A model generated the notes under the pieces. It saw only the letters and a program-made list of their open reading frames with translations, had not been told where the DNA came from and did no database searches. Shown here in pieces: positions 44,532 through 54,747 of a stretch of 64,000 nucleotides of DNA. The stretch covers positions 23,289-87,288 of the forward strand of contig NZ_JAGGPN010000020.1 in NCBI RefSeq assembly GCF_018613795.1, given 5' to 3'. A program made the position numbers and the translations under genes. Position 1 is the stretch's first letter. Each line of letters starts with the position of its first letter. The stretch comes from Arthrobacter sp. ISL-65 (GTDB lineage Bacteria; Actinomycetota; Actinomycetes; Actinomycetales; Micrococcaceae).

Positions 44532-45841
44532 CCCAGAGGACCGAGGCGTTCGACGCCGTCGATATCATCCGGACCAAGCGCGACAAGGGGGCGCTGAGCC
44601 CCGAGCAGATTGACTGGACCATCGACGCGTATACCCGTGGCGTCATCGCGGAGGAGCAGATGGCCGCCCTGAACATGGCCATCCTGCTCAACGGCATGGA
44701 CCGTGCGGAGATCGCGCAGTGGACCGCGGCGATGATCGCCTCCGGGGAGCGGATGGACTTCTCCGGCCTCCGGCGGCCCGACGGCAGCGTGAAGGTAACC
44801 ACCGACAAACACTCCACGGGCGGAGTGGGGGACAAGATCACCCTGCCGCTGGCGCCCCTCGTAGCCGTCTTCGGAGTGGCAGTGCCGCAGCTGTCCGGTC
44901 GCGGGCTGGGCCACACCGGCGGCACGCTGGACAAACTCGAGTCCATTCCTGGCTGGCGCGCGGCCCTGAGTAACGACGAAATGCTGGCCCAGCTCCAGGA
45001 GGTGGGCGCGGTGATCTGCGCCGCCGGACCAGGGCTCGCCCCTGCGGACAAGAAGCTCTATGCACTCCGCGACGTCACGGGCACCGTCGAGTCCATCCCG
45101 TTGCTTGCCTCGTCGATCATGAGCAAGAAGATCGCCGAGGGCACGGGCTCGCTGGTGCTGGACGTCAAGGTGGGCAGCGGGGCGTTCATGAAGGACGAGG
45201 CCGGCGCACGCGAACTGGCGGAGACCATGGTGGCGCTCGGCAAGGACTCCGGCGTGGAAACCGTGGCCCTGCTAACCAACATGGGCACACCGCTTGGGCT
45301 CACCGCGGGCAACGCCATCGAAGTGGAGGAATCCGTTGAGGTCCTCGCCGGCGGCGGCCCGGCCGACGTGGTCGAACTGACGGTGAGCCTCGCGGAGGAA
45401 ATGCTGCGGTGCGCCGGTGTTCCCGACGCCGATCCGGCCGCGGCACTCAAAGACGGCAGGGCCATGGACGTCTGGAACCGGATGATCGAGGCCCAGGGCG
45501 GGGACCCGCGGGCGAAGCTGCCGGTGGCCCGGGAATCTGAAACCATCTACGCGCCCGCCGACGGAGTCCTCGTGGAGCTCGACGCGTTCGCCGTGGGTGT
45601 GTCGGCCTGGCGGCTCGGCGCCGGGAGGGCCCGGAAGGAAGACGCAGTGCAGGCCGCCGCGGGCGTCCGCATGCACGCCAAGCCTGGCGCAACTGTGCGT
45701 GCCGGCGAACCGCTGATGACCCTGTTGACGGACACGCCTGAGAAGTTTACCCGGGCCAAGGAAGCGCTTGAACACGCCGTCACCATCGCACCGGTTGGCT
45801 CCAGGCCTGCCCAGCAGCTCATCATCGACCGCATCGCCTGA
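44528..45841 (+). CDS. deoA: Thymidine / pyrimidine-nucleoside phosphorylase
   Basis: 437 residues from the GTG at 44528, preceded by GGAGGG and overlapping the cdd stop; the frame is open far upstream, but that is out-of-frame cdd sequence. Family motifs: DIIRTKRDKGALSPEQIDW, KHSTGGVGDKITLPLAPLVA (phosphate site), RGLGHTGGTLDKLESIPG. It cleaves the uridine or thymidine produced from cdd products to base plus (deoxy)ribose-1-phosphate. Confidence 0.95.
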   Translation: MTQRTEAFDAVDIIRTKRDKGALSPEQIDWTIDAYTRGVIAEEQMAALNMAILLNGMDRAEIAQWTAAMIASGERMDFSGLRRPDGSVKVTTDKHSTGGVGDKITLPLAPLVAVFGVAVPQLSGRGLGHTGGTLDKLESIPGWRAALSNDEMLAQLQEVGAVICAAGPGLAPADKKLYALRDVTGTVESIPLLASSIMSKKIAEGTGSLVLDVKVGSGAFMKDEAGARELAETMVALGKDSGVETVALLTNMGTPLGLTAGNAIEVEESVEVLAGGGPADVVELTVSLAEEMLRCAGVPDADPAAALKDGRAMDVWNRMIEAQGGDPRAKLPVARESETIYAPADGVLVELDAFAVGVSAWRLGAGRARKEDAVQAAAGVRMHAKPGATVRAGEPLMTLLTDTPEKFTRAKEALEHAVTIAPVGSRPAQQLIIDRIA

Positions 45842-45843
45842 CC

Positions 45844-46461
45844 GTGCAGGCCATCAATGACTTCATCCTGGCCGCCGCCGGGCAGCCCTGGGTGCTTTTC
45901 ATAGTCCTGGCCTGTTGCGTCATCGACGGCTTCTTCCCGCCCATTCCCAGTGAATCGGTGGTGGTGGGGCTGGCAGCCGTGGCCGCGACGGCGGACGTCC
46001 CCAACCCGTGGCTGCTCGCCGCCGTGGCAGGACTGGGCGCCTTCACCGGCGACAACGCAGCCTACCTCATCGGCCGGAGCGTGGGCACGCAGCGCTGGGG
46101 GTGGATGCGTGGGCCGCGGATGCAGCGGGCATTCCGGTGGGCCGGGCGCGAGCTGCGCAAGCGGCCGGCGTCGCTGATCCTCGTGGCGCGGTTCGTCCCC
46201 ATCGGCAGGGTGGCGGTCAACCTGACCGCCGGAGCCACGCATTATTCCCATCCGCGCTTCATCGGGCTGACTGTGCTTTCCGCCACCCTCTGGGCCTCGT
46301 ATTCCGTGGCCATCGGGCTGTTCTTCGGCCAGTGGTTCGAGGAGAACCACCTGCTGGGGGCCGTGATCGCCATTGTTTGCGCCATTGTGCTGGGCATCCT
46401 GGTGGACCTCGGCATCAACCGGCTGCGGGGCCGCATTCAGGATCCGCTCCAGGAACGTTGA
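45844..46461 (+). CDS. DedA family membrane protein
   Basis: 205 residues from the GTG two bases past the deoA stop. SNARE-associated/DedA fold: DGFFPPIPSESVVVGLAA, the amphipathic GDNAAYLIGRSVG, and the conserved arginine and Gly motif RFVPIGRVAVNLTAGATHY. DedA proteins are proposed phospholipid (undecaprenyl phosphate) flippases that use the membrane potential. The link to nucleoside salvage is positional only. Confidence 0.88.
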   Translation: MQAINDFILAAAGQPWVLFIVLACCVIDGFFPPIPSESVVVGLAAVAATADVPNPWLLAAVAGLGAFTGDNAAYLIGRSVGTQRWGWMRGPRMQRAFRWAGRELRKRPASLILVARFVPIGRVAVNLTAGATHYSHPRFIGLTVLSATLWASYSVAIGLFFGQWFEENHLLGAVIAIVCAIVLGILVDLGINRLRGRIQDPLQER

Positions 46462-46563
46462 CTTTCCAATCAAGGCGTAGCGGACTATCCTCCGGCCGTG
46501 CGACACTAAAGAGCGATTTGCGTCACTTCCTGTCCTGTTATATTGCCGAGGAGCAACACCCGC

Positions 46564-47250
46564 GTGGAGTTTATTAATGAGGCCGTGCTCCATGCAGCGG
46601 GGCAGTGGTGGATTTATCCCGTTCTCCTCATGTTCTTCTTCGTTGACGGGTTCGCGATGGTGGTCCCCAGCGAGACGCTCATCGTGGCGCTGGCGGCCTT
46701 TTCCCGGCACAGCGGGGAGCCCAACCTGTGGATCCTCGGCCTGACTGCCCTGACCGGCGCCATGGCCGGCGACAACATGGCCTACATGCTGGGCCGGAAG
46801 ATCGGCCTGGAGCGCTGGAAGTGGATGCGCCGGCCCAGGGTGCAGAAAGTCTTCGGCTGGGCGCGCTACGAACTGGAGAAGCGCGGCGCCGTGCTGATCT
46901 TCACGGCGCGCTACATCCCGTGGGGACGCGTGGCGGTGAACTACGTCGCCGGCACCACCGGATACCCGCACCGCCGGTTCTTCCTGCTGGACGCCCTGGC
47001 CTGCTTCACGTGGGTGGGTTATTCGATCGGGATCGGCCTCGTCGCCAGCTCTTTTCCGTGGCTACACAGCAACCCGCTGCTGGGCGCCGGCATCGCCGTC
47101 GTGTTCGCCATCCTGCTGGGCATCATCATTGACCACGCCCTGCGCTGGTGGCACAAGCGGCTCGGCCGCAATGATGCCGCCGCTGCGCCGGAGGAGAGCC
47201 GGGCGGCGGAACAGGGCAACGTCCCGGAAAAGACCAGCCGCGTGGCTTAG
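46564..47250 (+). CDS. DedA family membrane protein, second copy
   Basis: 228 residues from the GTG at 46564, with GAGGAG eleven bases upstream. A paralogue of the preceding gene: DGFAMVVPSETLIVALAA, GDNMAYMLGRKIGLERWKWMRRPRVQ, RYIPWGRVAVNYVAGTTGY. The C-terminus is a charged tail. TATATT at 46539-46544 may be its own -10. The tandem pair probably arose by duplication; both keep the conserved arginine. Confidence 0.88.
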   Translation: MEFINEAVLHAAGQWWIYPVLLMFFFVDGFAMVVPSETLIVALAAFSRHSGEPNLWILGLTALTGAMAGDNMAYMLGRKIGLERWKWMRRPRVQKVFGWARYELEKRGAVLIFTARYIPWGRVAVNYVAGTTGYPHRRFFLLDALACFTWVGYSIGIGLVASSFPWLHSNPLLGAGIAVVFAILLGIIIDHALRWWHKRLGRNDAAAAPEESRAAEQGNVPEKTSRVA

Positions 47251-47350
47251 GGCCGTTGCTTAGCAGCACGGCTGAGCGGCCTTTCAGTCCGCCTGTCGCC
47301 ATGCAGCGCGCGCGTTGGCATTGCCGCCCGTGCAACCCTAGAGTTGGTAC

Positions 47351-48496
47351 GTGACTGAGCCAATCGTTGACGCCGCCCCTGCCCTTGACTTCGACCTGAA
47401 GAGCCTGCCCAAGGTATCCCTTCACGACCACCTGGACGGCGGCCTGCGCCCTGCCACCATCATCGAGCTGGCGGAGGCCGTGGGGCACGCCCTCCCGTCG
47501 ACAGACCCGACCGCGCTGGGCGAATGGTTCCGCGAATCCGCCGACTCCGGCTCGCTGGTCCGCTACCTTGAGACGTTCGACCACACGGTCGCCGTCATGC
47601 AGACGAAGGAAGGCCTGTTCCGCGTCGCCAAGGAGTTCGTGGAGGATCTGGCGGACGACGGCGTGGTGTACGGCGAAGTGCGCTGGGCACCTGAGCAGCA
47701 CCTCCAGAACGGACTGACGCTGGACGAGGCTGTCGAAGCCGTCCAGGAAGGTCTCGAAGCCGGCGTGGATGCCGTGGCCGAGACCGGCCGCGAGATCCAG
47801 GTGGGCCAGCTGATCACGGCCATGCGGCACGCCGACCGCGGTCAGGAGATCGCCGAACTCGCCGTCCGGCACCGCGACAAGGGCGCTGTAGGGTTCGACA
47901 TCGCCGGCGCCGAAGACGGCTTCCTGCCCTCGCGCTTCCGGGACGCCTTCACGTACTTGGCTGAAAACAACTTCCCGGCCACGGTGCACGCCGGCGAAGC
48001 CGCCGGACTGGACAGCATCCAGTCCGCCCTGGTTGACGGCCGCGCGCTGCGCCTGGGCCACGGTGTGCGCATCGCCGAGGACATCATGGTGGAGTTCGAC
48101 GAGGACGACGCCGACGACGAGGACAGCGACAACATCGGCCTGGTCACCCTCGGCAACCTGTCCAGCTGGATCCGCGACCGCGGCATCGCCCTGGAAATCT
48201 GCCCGTCCTCCAACCTGCAGACCGGCGCGGTTGCCGGCTTTGGAGAGGGCATCGAAAGCCACCCGCTGGACATGCTGTACCAGCTGGGCTTCAACGTAAC
48301 CATCAACACGGACAACCGCCTCATGAGCGGCGTGACACTTACCGACGAGTTCGAGCTCCTGGTGGAGACCTTCGACTACGACCTCGACGACCTGCTGGAA
48401 CTCACGCTCAACGCAGCCGAAGCGTCCTTCCTGCCCCTGGAGGAAAAGGAAGCCCTCGTGGAGTACATCAACGACGCGTACGGCGACCTTGGCTGA
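47351..48496 (+). CDS. add: Adenosine deaminase
   Basis: 381 residues from the GTG at 47351; TAGAGT (47339-47344) ends six bases upstream (leaderless). Metal-dependent deaminase fold: KVSLHDHLDGGLRP (metal His pair), HAGEAAG (metal His, catalytic Glu region), CPSSNLQTG, and NTDNRLMSG in place of the usual NTDDP, with the metal Asp kept. An acidic insert EFDEDDADDEDSDN lies about residues 248-261. Converts (deoxy)adenosine to (deoxy)inosine. Overlaps mazG by 8 bp. Confidence 0.93.
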   Translation: MTEPIVDAAPALDFDLKSLPKVSLHDHLDGGLRPATIIELAEAVGHALPSTDPTALGEWFRESADSGSLVRYLETFDHTVAVMQTKEGLFRVAKEFVEDLADDGVVYGEVRWAPEQHLQNGLTLDEAVEAVQEGLEAGVDAVAETGREIQVGQLITAMRHADRGQEIAELAVRHRDKGAVGFDIAGAEDGFLPSRFRDAFTYLAENNFPATVHAGEAAGLDSIQSALVDGRALRLGHGVRIAEDIMVEFDEDDADDEDSDNIGLVTLGNLSSWIRDRGIALEICPSSNLQTGAVAGFGEGIESHPLDMLYQLGFNVTINTDNRLMSGVTLTDEFELLVETFDYDLDDLLELTLNAAEASFLPLEEKEALVEYINDAYGDLG

Positions 48497-49328
48497 AATC
48501 CGTGAACCCGCCAGTGAAACGGCGGACCTGCTGGGTGGGACCACGGCAGCAGGGGTCCCCGACCGAGCTTGCGAGGTGGGGGACCTGCTGGGTGGGACCA
48601 CGGCAGCAGGGGTCCCCGACCGAGCTTGCGAGGTGGGGGAGCTGCTGGGGAGGATCGCCGCCCTCCGCGAGCACTGCCCCTGGATGGGCGCCCTGACTCA
48701 CGAGTCGCTCGTGGAGTACCTGCTGGAGGAGGCCTATGAAGTGGCCGAGACCATCGAGACGGGTGCGGACGAGGCTGAACTGAAAGGCGAGCTGGGCGAT
48801 GTGCTGCTCCAGGTGGTGCTGCACGCCCGGCTCGCCGAGGAACGAGGCGTGTTCGGCTTCGGCGACGTCGCCCGCGGCCTCACCCAGAAGATGATCCGCC
48901 GCAACCCCCACGTGTTTCGTCCGGACGGATCCCTCCAGGACTCCTTTCCCGCCACGGTGGAGGAGATCGTGCTCAAGTGGGACGCCGTGAAAAAGGCCGA
49001 AAGCCCACAGCGCAGCACGCCGTTCGAAGGCATCCCGGCGGCTCTGCCCGCGTTGGCCCGGGCCCAGAAAACCCTTGACCGGGCCGAGCGGGCCGGGCTG
49101 CAAGCCCCGTTGGTTGAACGAACCCCGGTGGTTGAACGAACCCCGTTGGTTGAGCTTGTGGAAACCTCTCTGGCCGAAACAATAGAAACCGAAGCCGAAC
49201 TCGGCGAGCTGCTGCTCGCCGTCGTCCATTCAGCCCGGAACAGGGGGTTCGACGCCGAACGCGCCCTCCGCGGGGCCGTCCGGCGATACCAGAACCGCCA
49301 CCCGGAGACTTCCGCGCCCGGATCATGA
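48489..49328 (+). CDS. mazG: MazG-type nucleoside triphosphate pyrophosphohydrolase carrying repeat insertions
   Basis: 279 residues from a TTG overlapping add. Core MazG helices: CPWMGALTHESLVEYLLEEAYEVAETIE, then EAELKGELGDVLLQVVLHARLAEE with the EExxE and ExxD magnesium sites, and the C-terminal FEGIPAALPALARAQKTLDRA. It hydrolyses NTPs to NMP and PPi, cleaning the nucleotide pool. Odd features: the N-terminus has two identical 19-residue units (DLLGGTTAAGVPDRACEVG), and the spacer after LQAP has PLVERTPVVERTPLVELVET. Both look like in-frame copies of the intergenic repeat family. CPWMG replaces the usual CPWD, a change in a conserved spot. Confidence 0.88.
   Translation: MAEIREPASETADLLGGTTAAGVPDRACEVGDLLGGTTAAGVPDRACEVGELLGRIAALREHCPWMGALTHESLVEYLLEEAYEVAETIETGADEAELKGELGDVLLQVVLHARLAEERGVFGFGDVARGLTQKMIRRNPHVFRPDGSLQDSFPATVEEIVLKWDAVKKAESPQRSTPFEGIPAALPALARAQKTLDRAERAGLQAPLVERTPVVERTPLVELVETSLAETIETEAELGELLLAVVHSARNRGFDAERALRGAVRRYQNRHPETSAPGS
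48525..48638 (+). repeat. Perfect 57-bp tandem duplication inside mazG
   Basis: 48525-48581 and 48582-48638 are identical over 57 bases (19 codons), with a third partial match beginning at 48639. Each unit contains GACCGAGCTTGCGAGGTGGG, related to the intergenic block at 35386-35404. A perfect copy implies a recent event. Confidence 0.9.
49105..49165 (+). repeat. 18-bp repeats inside mazG, related to the intergenic element
   Basis: CCCCGTTGGTTGAACGAA (49105-49122), CCCCGGTGGTTGAACGAA (49123-49140) and CCCCGTTGGTTGAGCTTG (49141-49158) run head to tail, ending in TGGAAACC. The last resembles the GGTTGAGCTTGTCGAAACC type of intergenic repeat. Confidence 0.85.
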
Positions 49329-49356
49329 CGTCCGGGTTCTGGATAGGTTTCCGTAA

Positions 49357-50730
<1,374 letters not shown>

Positions 50731-50748
50731 TAGCCAAAGAAACAGCTG

Positions 50749-50791
50749 ACCGGTGGCTATGGTGGAAAGACCATAGCCACCGGTTTTGTTT
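50749..50791 (+). terminator. Rho-independent terminator after eno
   Basis: A perfect 15-bp stem, ACCGGTGGCTATGGT and complement, with loop GGAAAG, followed by TTTGTTTT. This is the most classical terminator in the window, 18 bp past the stop. Confidence 0.9.
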
Positions 50792-50818
50792 TAGGCGCCC
50801 ACACGTTACAGGAGTGTC

Positions 50819-51622
50819 ATGGCTACCCGCCGTCCCAAAGTTCCCAGGGTGACCCCACCAGCACAGCAGCCCTCCGCCGGCTCTGCCGGGGGAGACGTCA
50901 TCCAGGCGGACTTCCGCGGCCCCCGCTCGGCGCAGGCCACCCACGAAGCCGGAACGGGAACGGGACACGAGGCCAAGGCCGCGGGCAGGGCCAACGGCGC
51001 TGGTATCCAATCTGGCGTTGCTGCCAAGACTGGCACGGGTTCCAGGGGCGCCACGGGCGCGAGTACCACAGGCGCCGGTGCGAAGGGCTCAGGTACGAAG
51101 GGCAGCGGTTCAGTCGCTGGCACTGCCCCAAAAGCTGGCGCGGGCACCAAGGCTGGCGCCGGAAAGACAGGCAGCAGCCGCGGAAAGTCCGGATCATCCG
51201 CCGTCACCGCCGGGGAAGGCAACCTCGACCCCGTTCCTGCCAAGGCGTTCTCCGGCCGCATGCTGGCGCTGGCCGTGGTGATGGTTGCCATCACCATCAT
51301 GCTGGCCCCCACCGTGAAGATCTTCATCGACAAGCGGGCAGAAATCGCGGCCCTGGAGTCGGACATCTCGGACAGCAAGGCAGAACAGGACAACCTCAAA
51401 CGGCAGGTCTCGCGCTGGCAGGATCCCAACTACGTCAAGCAGCAGGCACGCGACCGCATTAACATGGTTATGCCGGGTGAGACCGGCTACTGGGTTTTCG
51501 GCAGCGACCTGCCGGCCGGCGCATCAGGCAGCCAGCCCAGTGCAGCAGAAACACAAGACCCCGCCGACGTGCCCTGGGTGGATTCCCTCTGGGAGTCGAT
51601 CAGGCGCTCGGCAACAGACTAG
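50819..51622 (+). CDS. FtsB/DivIC-type septum formation initiator
   Basis: 267 residues. The first 140 are a low-complexity Ala/Gly/Thr/Lys-rich cytoplasmic region with GTKGSG/GAGTKAGAG repeats. One membrane helix follows (MLALAVVMVAITIMLAPTVKIFI, about 148-170), then a coiled coil (KRAEIAALESDISDSKAEQDNLKRQVSRW) and the DivIC motif DPNYVKQQARDRINMVMPGE. It joins the divisome with FtsL and FtsQ. ACAGGAG precedes the ATG. The long extension is typical in style of actinobacterial DivIC. Confidence 0.9.
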   Translation: MATRRPKVPRVTPPAQQPSAGSAGGDVIQADFRGPRSAQATHEAGTGTGHEAKAAGRANGAGIQSGVAAKTGTGSRGATGASTTGAGAKGSGTKGSGSVAGTAPKAGAGTKAGAGKTGSSRGKSGSSAVTAGEGNLDPVPAKAFSGRMLALAVVMVAITIMLAPTVKIFIDKRAEIAALESDISDSKAEQDNLKRQVSRWQDPNYVKQQARDRINMVMPGETGYWVFGSDLPAGASGSQPSAAETQDPADVPWVDSLWESIRRSATD

Positions 51623-51697
51623 GAGCGGCGCCCGCCGCGGGACTGCCTACCGGAATTTCGGGGCAGCCAGATCCGGGCAGGAAGGACGGCCACGCCA

Positions 51698-52378
51698 GTG
51701 GACGACAACACGGCAACCGCCCCCGGTGACGCCAGGCAGCCATCAGCACAGGACCTCGATGTGCTCAGCCGCCAGCTGGGGAGGCCGGTGCGCGACGTTG
51801 TGGAAATCCCGGCGCGCTGCGTCTGCGGGAACCCGCTTGTGGCCGCAACATCCCCGCGCCTCAGCAACGGAACTCCCTTCCCCACCACGTTCTACCTGAC
51901 GCACCCCGTCATCACGTCAGCGGTCTCCCGGCTTGAAGCCGGCGGCCTCATGAACGACATGAATGACCGGCTTGCCGTCGACGAGTCCCTGGCAGCCTCC
52001 TACCAAGCGGCGCATGAGGCATACCTGGCTGCCCGCGCCGCCATCGGGGCACGGTCGGGGATCGGCGACGTCCCGGAGATCGACGGCGTCTCCGCCGGCG
52101 GCATGCCCACCCGAGTCAAGTGCCTGCACGTCCTGGTGGGACACTCGCTGGCCGCCGGTGCGGGCGTGAATCCGCTGGGCGACGAAGCCATTGCAGCCAT
52201 CAGCGAATGGTGGACCGCCGACCGCTGCTACTGCGAGGGTGCATGGGACACGGCCGGCGAGACGCCGTCCAGGGACCTCAGCCGCCACGGGCCGCAGGGG
52301 CTGCCGGATATCGTCGGCCGGCCGGCGCCCGTCCGCAAATCCAAGACGGAAGCAACCACGACGGAGGAAGGCGCATGA
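51698..52378 (+). CDS. DUF501 domain protein
   Basis: 226 residues from a GTG. Conserved DUF501 features: RQLGRPVRDVVEIPARCVCGNPLVAATSPRL, then PFPTTFYLTHP, and the late KCLHVLVGHSLAAGAGVNPLGDEA. Function unknown. Actinobacteria keep it between divIC and ppx, as here. Overlaps ppx (ATGA). The CxC and later Cys and His could bind a metal, which is inference. Confidence 0.88.
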   Translation: MDDNTATAPGDARQPSAQDLDVLSRQLGRPVRDVVEIPARCVCGNPLVAATSPRLSNGTPFPTTFYLTHPVITSAVSRLEAGGLMNDMNDRLAVDESLAASYQAAHEAYLAARAAIGARSGIGDVPEIDGVSAGGMPTRVKCLHVLVGHSLAAGAGVNPLGDEAIAAISEWWTADRCYCEGAWDTAGETPSRDLSRHGPQGLPDIVGRPAPVRKSKTEATTTEEGA

Positions 52379-53331
52379 CCCGGGTGGCCGCCATCGACTG
52401 CGGAACCAACTCCATCCGCCTGCTCATCGCCGACATTGACCGCAGCAACGGCACCACGAAGCTCACCGACGTCGTGCGTGAAATGCGCGTGGTGCGGCTC
52501 GGCCAGGGCGTGGACGCCACCGGGGAACTGGCGCCCGAAGCGCTGGAACGAACCTTCGCAGCCACGGCCGACTACGCGGCGCTCATCCGCGAGTACCAGG
52601 CCCAGAAAGTCCGGTTCGTGGCCACCTCGGCCAGCCGGGACGCCCGGAACCGCCAGGTGTTCGTGGACGGCATCCAGAACCTCATTGGGGTGGAGCCCGA
52701 GGTGATCACCGGCCACGAGGAAGCCGCGCTTTCCTTCGCCGGCGCCAGCAGCGTGCTCCCCATTTCGGCAGAGGACAAGGTCCTGGTGGTGGACCTGGGC
52801 GGCGGCAGCACGGAGTTTGTGCTCGGCGATGCCAGCGGCGTGATCGCTGCAAGGTCCGTGGATATCGGCTGCGTCAGGCTCACCGAACGCCACCTCACGT
52901 CGGACCCGCCCACGGCGGAGCAGATCGCCGCCGCGGAGGCCGACGTCGACGCCGCCATCGCCGAAGCGCGACTGGACGTTCCGCTCGAGCGCAGCACCGC
53001 CGTCGTCGGGGTTGCCGGCTCTATCACCACCATCACTGCGCACGCGCTCAGGCTGCCCGAATACCTGCCGGGGGCCATCCACGGCGCAGAACTGTCCATC
53101 TCCGCTGTCCAGGCCGCGGCCACCGATCTGCTGCAGATGACGCGGGCGCAGCGGGCGGAACTGCCGTACATGCACCCCGGCCGGGTGGACGTCATCGGCG
53201 CCGGCGCGCTGGTCTGGCGGCGCATCCTTACCCGCATGGGCGAGCTCAGCGGCGGCCGCATAATTACGGCCACCGCCAGTGAGCACGATATTCTGGACGG
53301 AATTGCCCTGAGTGCCGAGGCACCGAGTTAA
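52375..53331 (+). CDS. ppx: Exopolyphosphatase / Ppx-GppA phosphatase
   Basis: 318 residues from the ATG at 52375, with GGAGGAAG upstream and a 4-bp overlap with DUF501; upstream open frame is out-of-frame DUF501 sequence. ASKHA fold: AAIDCGTNSIRLLIAD (phosphate 1), ATSASRDARNR, the catalytic Glu in SGHEEAALSF-like ITGHEEAALSF, VVDLGGGSTEF (phosphate 2) and GVAGSITTITAHAL. Short single-domain type as in mycobacterial Ppx1. Acts on polyphosphate or pppGpp. Confidence 0.93.
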   Translation: MTRVAAIDCGTNSIRLLIADIDRSNGTTKLTDVVREMRVVRLGQGVDATGELAPEALERTFAATADYAALIREYQAQKVRFVATSASRDARNRQVFVDGIQNLIGVEPEVITGHEEAALSFAGASSVLPISAEDKVLVVDLGGGSTEFVLGDASGVIAARSVDIGCVRLTERHLTSDPPTAEQIAAAEADVDAAIAEARLDVPLERSTAVVGVAGSITTITAHALRLPEYLPGAIHGAELSISAVQAAATDLLQMTRAQRAELPYMHPGRVDVIGAGALVWRRILTRMGELSGGRIITATASEHDILDGIALSAEAPS

Positions 53332-53349
53332 CCGAAAATTGGATTCTGA

Positions 53350-54747
53350 ATGACCAGAGCAACAGCCCGGCTTCGCCGGACGGTCTCGGCCCTTCTGTCC
53401 GCGGTGCTTGCCGGTGGCATCGCCGCGTCCGCCGTCGCCACCGCACCGGCCGCGCAGGCCGATTCCTGGCGGGACAAGGAGTACTGGCTCAAGGAAGCCG
53501 GCATCACCAAGGCCTGGGAAGTCTCCAAAGGCGCCAACGTGAAGGTCGCTGTGATCGACAGCGGCGTGGACGGAAGCCATCCCGACCTCAAGGGCGTGCT
53601 GGCCGGCGGCCATGACGTCTCCGGTGCCGGCGCCCCCGACGGCGAGAAGAGCATCGGTGCCAAGCCCGAGCACGGCACACTCGTGGCCACCATGCTTGCG
53701 GGCCGCGGGCACCAGGCGCCGAAGAAGACGTCGGCCAACGCCAAGCCCTCCCAGAACGCCACCGCGACGGCATCCAAAGCCATGCCGGACGGCATTATCG
53801 GCGTGGCGCCCGAGGCGCAGATCCTCTCCGTATCCACTTGGCTGGGATCGGCCAACCCTGGCGGCAAGAGCGACCAGGACCAGATCCCGGAGGCTGTGCG
53901 CTGGGCGGTGGACAGTGGCGCAAAGGTCATCAACATTTCGCTGGGCAGCACGTCGCCGGAGTGGCCGCAAAGCTGGGACGCCGCCTTTCTGTACGCCGAG
54001 CAGAAGGACGTGGTCATCGTGGCCGCGGCCGGTAACCGCGTCGGCGGCAACGTGCAGGTGGGGGCTCCGGCCACCATCCCCGGCGTGCTGACCGTTGCGG
54101 GCCTGGACCGGACCGGGCAGGCGAGCACCGATTCCTCCTCCCAGGGCATCAGCATCGGCGTGGCCGCGCCGGCGGAGAAGCTCGCCGGCGGACTGCCCGG
54201 CGGCAGCTACGCGGAATGGGCCGGCACGTCCGGTGCCACCCCCATCGTCTCCGGCGTTGCGGCGCTGATCCGCTCCAAGTGGCCGGAGATGAGTGCCAAG
54301 CAGGTCATCAACAGGATCGTCTCCACCGCCAAGGACGAGGGCACGCCGGGCAAGGACCCGCTGTACGGCTTCGGGGTCCTCAATGCGGAGGCGGCGCTCA
54401 AGGACGATGTGGCCGAAACGAAGGCCAACCCGCTGGGTTCCATCGCGGAGTGGATCCGTGTCCACCGGCGCGGGAACTTTGCCACTCCCGCGCCCGAGCC
54501 GACGGCAGGGGTGCCCACCCCGCACGCCACGCTGCCCAAGGCGACCGTGCCGGTCGCCGTGCCGCCGTCACAGCTGGACAGTGCGTTGCCGGCGGCAGTG
54601 GTCATTGGGTTCGGCGCGCTCTTCATAGCCATTATTGTGGCGGGTGCTGTCCAGTTGCGGCGGGCCTACCGTGCGTCGGGCGGGGGAGTGGAAGAGCCGG
54701 AGACTGGCGCGGTGACGAGGGTGGATCCGGCAGACCGGCCAAGTTAG
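53350..54747 (+). CDS. Membrane-anchored subtilisin-like serine protease (S8, mycosin-like)
   Basis: 465 residues. Signal peptide to about residue 37 (APAAQA-DSW). Peptidase S8 triad: Asp70 (VAVIDSGVDGSHPD), His108 (PEHGTLVATM) and Ser294 (AGTSGATPIVSGVAALI), with oxyanion Asn229 (AAAGN). A Lys/Ala-rich insert (about 120-145) follows the His motif. After the catalytic domain comes a Pro-rich stalk and a C-terminal helix (AAVVIGFGALFIAIIVAGAV), then a short cytoplasmic tail. The layout matches mycosins, but no type VII secretion genes are in view. Its stop lies in the Rex-like site of ndh. Confidence 0.9.
   Translation: MTRATARLRRTVSALLSAVLAGGIAASAVATAPAAQADSWRDKEYWLKEAGITKAWEVSKGANVKVAVIDSGVDGSHPDLKGVLAGGHDVSGAGAPDGEKSIGAKPEHGTLVATMLAGRGHQAPKKTSANAKPSQNATATASKAMPDGIIGVAPEAQILSVSTWLGSANPGGKSDQDQIPEAVRWAVDSGAKVINISLGSTSPEWPQSWDAAFLYAEQKDVVIVAAAGNRVGGNVQVGAPATIPGVLTVAGLDRTGQASTDSSSQGISIGVAAPAEKLAGGLPGGSYAEWAGTSGATPIVSGVAALIRSKWPEMSAKQVINRIVSTAKDEGTPGKDPLYGFGVLNAEAALKDDVAETKANPLGSIAEWIRVHRRGNFATPAPEPTAGVPTPHATLPKATVPVAVPPSQLDSALPAAVVIGFGALFIAIIVAGAVQLRRAYRASGGGVEEPETGAVTRVDPADRPS

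Noticed and set aside
48525..48638. Assembly artefact as the cause of the mazG duplication
   Set aside because: Not provable from sequence, but the related repeat blocks elsewhere in the window and the preserved frame make a biological origin more likely, so it is reported as a feature.
52228..54525. 765-codon minus-strand open frame across ppx and the S8 protease
   Set aside because: Antisense to two genes with intact catalytic motifs; no domain or signal in the translation.
53350..54747. Type VII secretion locus because of the mycosin-like protease
   Set aside because: No EccB, EccC, EccD, EccE or WXG100 gene is nearby; only the protease architecture resembles mycosins.
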